Assembly: GCA_046160725.1 (NCBI GenBank)
Contig: JBJXHB010000314.1
Location: 1-9,336 of the forward strand
Length of the DNA stretch: 9,336 bases
Reading direction: 5' to 3'
Source: JBJXHB01 sp046160725
GTDB lineage: Bacteria > Pseudomonadota > Gammaproteobacteria > Burkholderiales > Burkholderiaceae_C
Shown here: positions 5,703 through 9,336 of the stretch, in pieces
Layout of the letters: every line of letters begins with the position of its first letter
Numbering within the stretch: position 1 is the stretch's first letter
Made by a program: the position numbers and the translations under genes
The notes under the pieces: generated by a model
What the model saw: only the letters and a program-made list of their open reading frames with translations
What the model was told of the DNA's origin: nothing
The model's database searches: none

Positions 5703-8501
5703 TCAATCACCGCTCTCGCGCGCCAGCCGCACGCCGCGCTCGTCGCGCACCAGGCCCTCCATGCTGGCCAGCACGCTCTCGTCGCCCAAGCCGCCGGCGG
5801 CGGCCGGCTCTGGCTGCCGTGACAGGGCTGCTGCGGCCGGTGCCACTGCGCCATCGGGGCGGAACTTGATGATCTGCTTCCACGAGCGCGTCAGCGCGTC
5901 GCCACAGACCAGCAACAGGTCGCCGGCACGGCCCATGCGCAGGGCATGGGTGATCGCCTCCTGCTCGTCCGGAATCTGCTCGACCGCCTCGGCCGGCACA
6001 CCCCGGGCCCGCAGCTGCGCGGCCACGATGCGTGGCACCTCGTCGGGCGCGCGGCCGCGCAGCGAGTCGTCGCGGCGGCAGATGTAGTGGTCGAAGCGGC
6101 CGGCCACGGCATCGGCGATGGCATTCAGGTCCTCGTCGCGCCGGTCGCCCGGCCCGGCCAGCACGACGATGCGCCGCCCGCTGACATCCAGGCGCTGCGC
6201 CAGGTCGGCCATCACCGACACCGCATGCGCGTTGTGGCCATAGTCGAACAGCACCTTGAACGGGTGCTCGTTGAACACGTTCATGCGCCCCGGCGCCTGG
6301 AAGAAGGTGGTGTCGAAGGTGCGAAGGCCTTGCCGGATCGGGTCGAGCTTGATGCCCAGCGAGTAGGCGCAGGCGGCCGCGAACATGGCGTTGCTGACGT
6401 TGTGCATGGCCCGCCCTTCCAGCGTCGCCGGTATCAGGTGCGTCCACATCAGCGGCATGTGGCTGCCCTTGTCGTACAGCGTGATCATCTGGCCGTTCAC
6501 GCCCGCCTCCAGCGCGCAGGCGCGGCCACCGGCCCGGATGTGCTCGCGCACCAGCGCATGCTGCGGGTTGGTGGTGACGTAGCAGATGACCTTGGCGTCG
6601 GTGTAGCCCGACATCTTCAGCACATGCGGGTCGTCGGCGTTGAGCACGGCGCAGTCCTGCGCAATCTCCACCACGATGCGCTTGACCTCGGCCAGCTGCT
6701 CCAGCGTGTCGATGCCCTTCATGCCCAGGTGGTCGGCGGCGATGTTCAGCACCGCGCCGACGTTGACCTCGCTCACCGCCATGCCGGCGCGCAGCAGGCC
6801 GCCGCGGGCCGTCTCCAGCACCGCGATGTCGATCATCGGGTCGGCCAGCACCATGCGCGCCGAGACCGGCCCGGTCATGTCGCCCTCGACGGTGCGCTGG
6901 CCGTCGATGTAGACGCCGTCGGTGGTGGTCAGCCCGGGTGTGTAGCCGGCCATCTTGGTGATGTGGGCCAGCATGCGGGCGGTGGTGGTCTTGCCGTTGG
7001 TGCCGGTGATGGCCGCGATCGGCACGCGCGAGGGTGCGCCGGGCGGGAACAGCATGTCGATGACCGGCGTGGCGACGTCGCGCGGCGTGCCTTCGCTGGG
7101 CGCCACGTGCATGCGAAAGCCCGGCGCGGCGTTGACCTCGCAGATGCCGCCGCCGATGCTGCGGTAGCTCTCGGCAATGTTCTTGCTGAGGAAGTCGACC
7201 CCGCCCACGTCCAGGCCGATCGCGCGGATCGCCCGCACCGCCATCTCGCGGTTGTCCGGGTGGATGATGTCGGTGACGTCGGTGGCGGTGCCGCCGGTGG
7301 ACAGGTTGGCCGTGGAGCGCAGGAACACCGTGGCGCCGGCCGCCGGTACCGACTGCGCCGTGCAGCCGGCGCGCGTCATCATCATCTCGGCCTGCGCGTC
7401 CAGCAGCAGCCGCGTCAGCACCTTCTCGTGGCCGACGCCGCGCCGCGGGTCCTGGTTGACGATGTCCACCAGCTGCGCAATGGTGTGCACGCCGTCGCCC
7501 ACCACATGGCCCGGGGTGCGGCGGGTGGCGGCCACCAGCTCGCCGTTGACCACCAGCAGGCGGTGGTCGTCGCCCTCCAGGAAGGTCTCGACGATGACCG
7601 AGCGCGCGTGCTCGCGGGCGGCGGCAAAGCCGGCGCGCACCGCGTCGTCATCGGTCAGGCGGATCGAGATGCCGCGGCCATGGTTGCCGTCGTAGGGCTT
7701 GGTCACCACCGGAAAGCCCAGGCGCCGCGCGGCCCGCACCGCGGACGCCTCGGACTGCACCAGCTCCTGGCGCGGCACCGGCAGGCCCAGCCCGGCCAGG
7801 ATCTTGTTGGTCTCCTCCTTGTCGCCCGCCAGTTCGACTGCGATGTGCGGCGTATGGGCCGTGATCGTGGCCTGCAGGCGCTGCTGGTACTTGCCGTGGC
7901 CCAGCTGCACCAGCGACTGGTCGTTCAGCCGCATCCACGGGATGCCTCGCGCCTGCGCCGCCTTGACCAGCGAGGCGGTGGACGGGCCCAGCGCGCGCCG
8001 CTGCGCATAGTGGATGAAGTCGTCCAGCGCGGACTGCCAGTTCCAGTCGTCGGGCACCGTGCCTGCGGGCCGCACCTCGGCCGGCAGCAGCGCGCACAGA
8101 AGCTTCAGGCCCAGTTCGCCGGCGGCGATGCCCTCCTCGCGCTGGGCGTACTCGTAGATCATGCTGTAGTGGCCGGGCTGGCCGTCGATGCTGCGCGTCT
8201 TGCCGAACGTGACGTCCTCGCCGGCGACGTTCTGCAGCTCGATGGCCACATGTTCCAGCACATGGCCCAGCCAGGTGCCCTCGTCCTCCTTCATGCGGCG
8301 GATGAAGCCGCCGGGTTCACGATAGGAGCAGCCGTGCTCCTGCAGGCCCGGCAGCGCGGCGACCAGTGCATCGACATAGGCCACGCCCAGCCGGCCGGTC
8401 GGCCAGGCCTCCAGCGCGCCCAGGTCCAGCACCAGGCGGATGACCGGAAAGTGCGCATACAGGGACGGGCCACCGAACACCGAGCGGTCAAGGATCTTCA
8501 T
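5703..8501 (-). CDS. cphA: Cyanophycin synthetase CphA
   Basis: 932 residues; polymerises aspartate and arginine into cyanophycin using ATP, in the cytoplasm. Three domains are visible. The N-terminal domain (about 1-160) contains WLGHVLEHVAIELQ, with an HxxEH motif at 80-84. The ATP-grasp domain, which in this family extends the poly-Asp backbone, is entered by LGHGKYQQRLQATIT (200-214) and DKEETNKIL (227-235), followed by KPYDGNHGRG (268-277) and the metal/ATP-site signature EVNAAPGFRMH (455-465). The Mur-ligase domain, which adds Arg to the Asp side chain, has GTNGKTTT (500-507), LETARGGLLRAG (562-573), NIAADHLGMKGIDT, DYGHNAHA (753-760) and GRAPDEV (816-822). The Ala/Pro-rich tail (about 885-932) makes the protein slightly longer than the cyanobacterial enzymes, which are around 870-900 residues. 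The start at 8501 has a GGAG site 8 bases upstream and the family's usual MKI beginning. It lies 69 bases after cphB on the same strand, so probably the same operon. All key motifs are intact. Confidence 0.97.
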   Translation of the reverse strand: MKILDRSVFGGPSLYAHFPVIRLVLDLGALEAWPTGRLGVAYVDALVAALPGLQEHGCSYREPGGFIRRMKEDEGTWLGHVLEHVAIELQNVAGEDVTFGKTRSIDGQPGHYSMIYEYAQREEGIAAGELGLKLLCALLPAEVRPAGTVPDDWNWQSALDDFIHYAQRRALGPSTASLVKAAQARGIPWMRLNDQSLVQLGHGKYQQRLQATITAHTPHIAVELAGDKEETNKILAGLGLPVPRQELVQSEASAVRAARRLGFPVVTKPYDGNHGRGISIRLTDDDAVRAGFAAAREHARSVIVETFLEGDDHRLLVVNGELVAATRRTPGHVVGDGVHTIAQLVDIVNQDPRRGVGHEKVLTRLLLDAQAEMMMTRAGCTAQSVPAAGATVFLRSTANLSTGGTATDVTDIIHPDNREMAVRAIRAIGLDVGGVDFLSKNIAESYRSIGGGICEVNAAPGFRMHVAPSEGTPRDVATPVIDMLFPPGAPSRVPIAAITGTNGKTTTARMLAHITKMAGYTPGLTTTDGVYIDGQRTVEGDMTGPVSARMVLADPMIDIAVLETARGGLLRAGMAVSEVNVGAVLNIAADHLGMKGIDTLEQLAEVKRIVVEIAQDCAVLNADDPHVLKMSGYTDAKVICYVTTNPQHALVREHIRAGGRACALEAGVNGQMITLYDKGSHMPLMWTHLIPATLEGRAMHNVSNAMFAAACAYSLGIKLDPIRQGLRTFDTTFFQAPGRMNVFNEHPFKVLFDYGHNAHAVSVMADLAQRLDVSGRRIVVLAGPGDRRDEDLNAIADAVAGRFDHYICRRDDSLRGRAPDEVPRIVAAQLRARGVPAEAVEQIPDEQEAITHALRMGRAGDLLLVCGDALTRSWKQIIKFRPDGAVAPAAAALSRQPEPAAAGGLGDESVLASMEGLVRDERGVRLARESGD

Positions 8502-8509
8502 GGGCGAGG

Positions 8510-8513
8510 CTCC
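8510..8513 (-). promoter_or_regulatory. Ribosome-binding site of cphA
   Basis: GGAG on the minus strand with an 8-base spacer to the ATG at 8501. It supports that start and fits translation from a cphB-cphA transcript. Confidence 0.6.
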
Positions 8514-8570
8514 AGGGTCATGGCGGATTGGGGGCGGCTGCCGTCGTGGCGCGGCGTCAAGGACGTCGTG

Positions 8571-9336
8571 TCACTCCTTGGCCCGCAGCAGGCTGCCTGG
8601 CGATGCCTTGCGGGTGTGCAGGTTGAAGCTGGCGCCGGCCACGAGCATGTGCATCGTGAGGCCGAGCAGGCACACCGGTTGGCCCTCGTCGACCTGGTCC
8701 ATCGACGAGAACTCCAGGCCGGCCGCGTCCACCACCGTGACGCCTCCGGAGCCGCAGACCTCCAGCGTGTTGTCCGGGCCGATGAAGGCGGCCGTGTCCT
8801 CGTCCAGCCCGATGCCCACCGCAAACGGGTTGTAGGCCAGCGCCGTGACCAGGCGGCCCAGCCGGTCGCGCTGGCGGAAGTGCTGGTCGATGACCACTCG
8901 ATTCGTGAGCCCGAGGCCGGGGGTGAGGGTGGCCGCGCCAGCGATGGGGGTGGACCCGTTCTCGCCGTACGCGATCATGTGCTCCGACAGGATCGCCGCG
9001 CCCGCCGAGGTGCCGCCGACCGTGACCCCGCGCGCGTTCAGGCGGCGGAGCTGCTTCGCGACCGGCGTGCCGCCGAGGATGGTGGAGATCCGCAGCTGGT
9101 TGCCCCCCGTCAGGAACACGCCCGTGGCGCGTTCGAGCTGCTCGAGGAGGTCTTCGCGCTCTGCGTCGGAGCGCTCGGAGTAGGGCAGGGCGTAGGCCTC
9201 TGCGGCCCCGAGCTTCTTGAACAAGGCCGCGTACCGGTCTCCCGTGTCCGGCAACATCGAGGCGGTGGGGATGACGGCGATTACCGCGTCCTCCCCGCCA
9301 GAGACCTCCACGAAGCGACGCAGGATGGCCGCGTTG
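8571..9336 (-). CDS. cphB: Cyanophycinase CphB, N-terminus cut by the window edge
   Basis: Serine exopeptidase of family S51 that degrades cyanophycin to beta-Asp-Arg dipeptides in the cytoplasm. Numbering from the GTG at 9311: FLTGGNQ (66-72), the nucleophile elbow GGTSAGA with Ser102, IDQHFRQRDRLGR with His144, and GIGLDEDTA with Glu171. The distances Ser to His (42) and Ser to Glu (69) equal those of the Synechocystis triad Ser132/His174/Glu201 as I remember it, and Asp142, Gln143, Arg148, Arg150 and Arg153 fall on its reported substrate-pocket positions. The frame continues upstream of that GTG to the window edge with family-like sequence (NAAILRRF), so the GTG codes for an internal Val and the true start lies outside, probably about 22 residues further. 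It is the first visible gene of the cphB-cphA-cphA' series; the promoter is not in view. No lesion is visible. Confidence 0.95.
   Translation of the reverse strand, partial: NAAILRRFVEVSGGEDAVIAVIPTASMLPDTGDRYAALFKKLGAAEAYALPYSERSDAEREDLLEQLERATGVFLTGGNQLRISTILGGTPVAKQLRRLNARGVTVGGTSAGAAILSEHMIAYGENGSTPIAGAATLTPGLGLTNRVVIDQHFRQRDRLGRLVTALAYNPFAVGIGLDEDTAAFIGPDNTLEVCGSGGVTVVDAAGLEFSSMDQVDEGQPVCLLGLTMHMLVAGASFNLHTRKASPGSLLRAKE

Noticed and set aside
3980..5869. Long open frame on the plus strand, 629 codons, opposite cphA'
   Set aside because: It is the complement of a gene with clear Mur-ligase motifs. Its translation is low-complexity Gln/Arg/Gly/Ala, as expected for an antisense frame at high GC.
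8558..8580. Inverted repeat CAAGGA/TCCTTG at the cphB stop codon
   Set aside because: A 6-bp stem with an 11-base loop that overlaps coding sequence and has no T-run; too weak to call a terminator between cphB and cphA.

Overview
The window is uniformly GC-rich, with codons strongly biased to G or C in third position. The gene content (cyanophycin genes in the order cphB-cphA-second Mur ligase) points to a betaproteobacterium of the order Burkholderiales. That placement is inferred from gene content and protein style; there is no rRNA or other marker here.

Layout: (1) 56-721 (+), a YpfH-like serine esterase of the phospholipase/carboxylesterase family. (2) 871-2493 (+), a 540-residue Ala/Lys-rich helical protein of unknown function. 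(3) 2565-3788 (-), a 407-residue unknown protein with a beta-rich middle and a helical C-terminus, convergent with (2). (4) 3893-5638 (-), a Mur-ligase-type paralogue of cyanophycin synthetase that lacks the ATP-grasp domain. (5) 5703-8501 (-), cyanophycin synthetase CphA. (6) 8571 to the right edge (-), cyanophycinase CphB, cut off at its N-terminus by the window end.

Genes 6, 5 and 4 run in the same direction with gaps of 69 and 64 bases and probably form an operon cphB-cphA-cphA'. CphA polymerises aspartate and arginine into the nitrogen-storage polymer cyanophycin (multi-L-arginyl-poly-L-aspartate), and CphB cuts it to beta-Asp-Arg dipeptides. The third gene keeps the Mur-ligase half of CphA plus a shrunken N-terminal part; its role is not established. 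The promoter of this operon must lie beyond the right edge.

The most interesting points are the paralogue, which reads like a CphA from which about 265 residues (the ATP-grasp domain) have been removed, a strong hairpin directly in front of that gene, and the convergent pair of unrecognised proteins next to the cyanophycin genes. I see no tRNA, rRNA, CRISPR array, insertion sequence or transposase.
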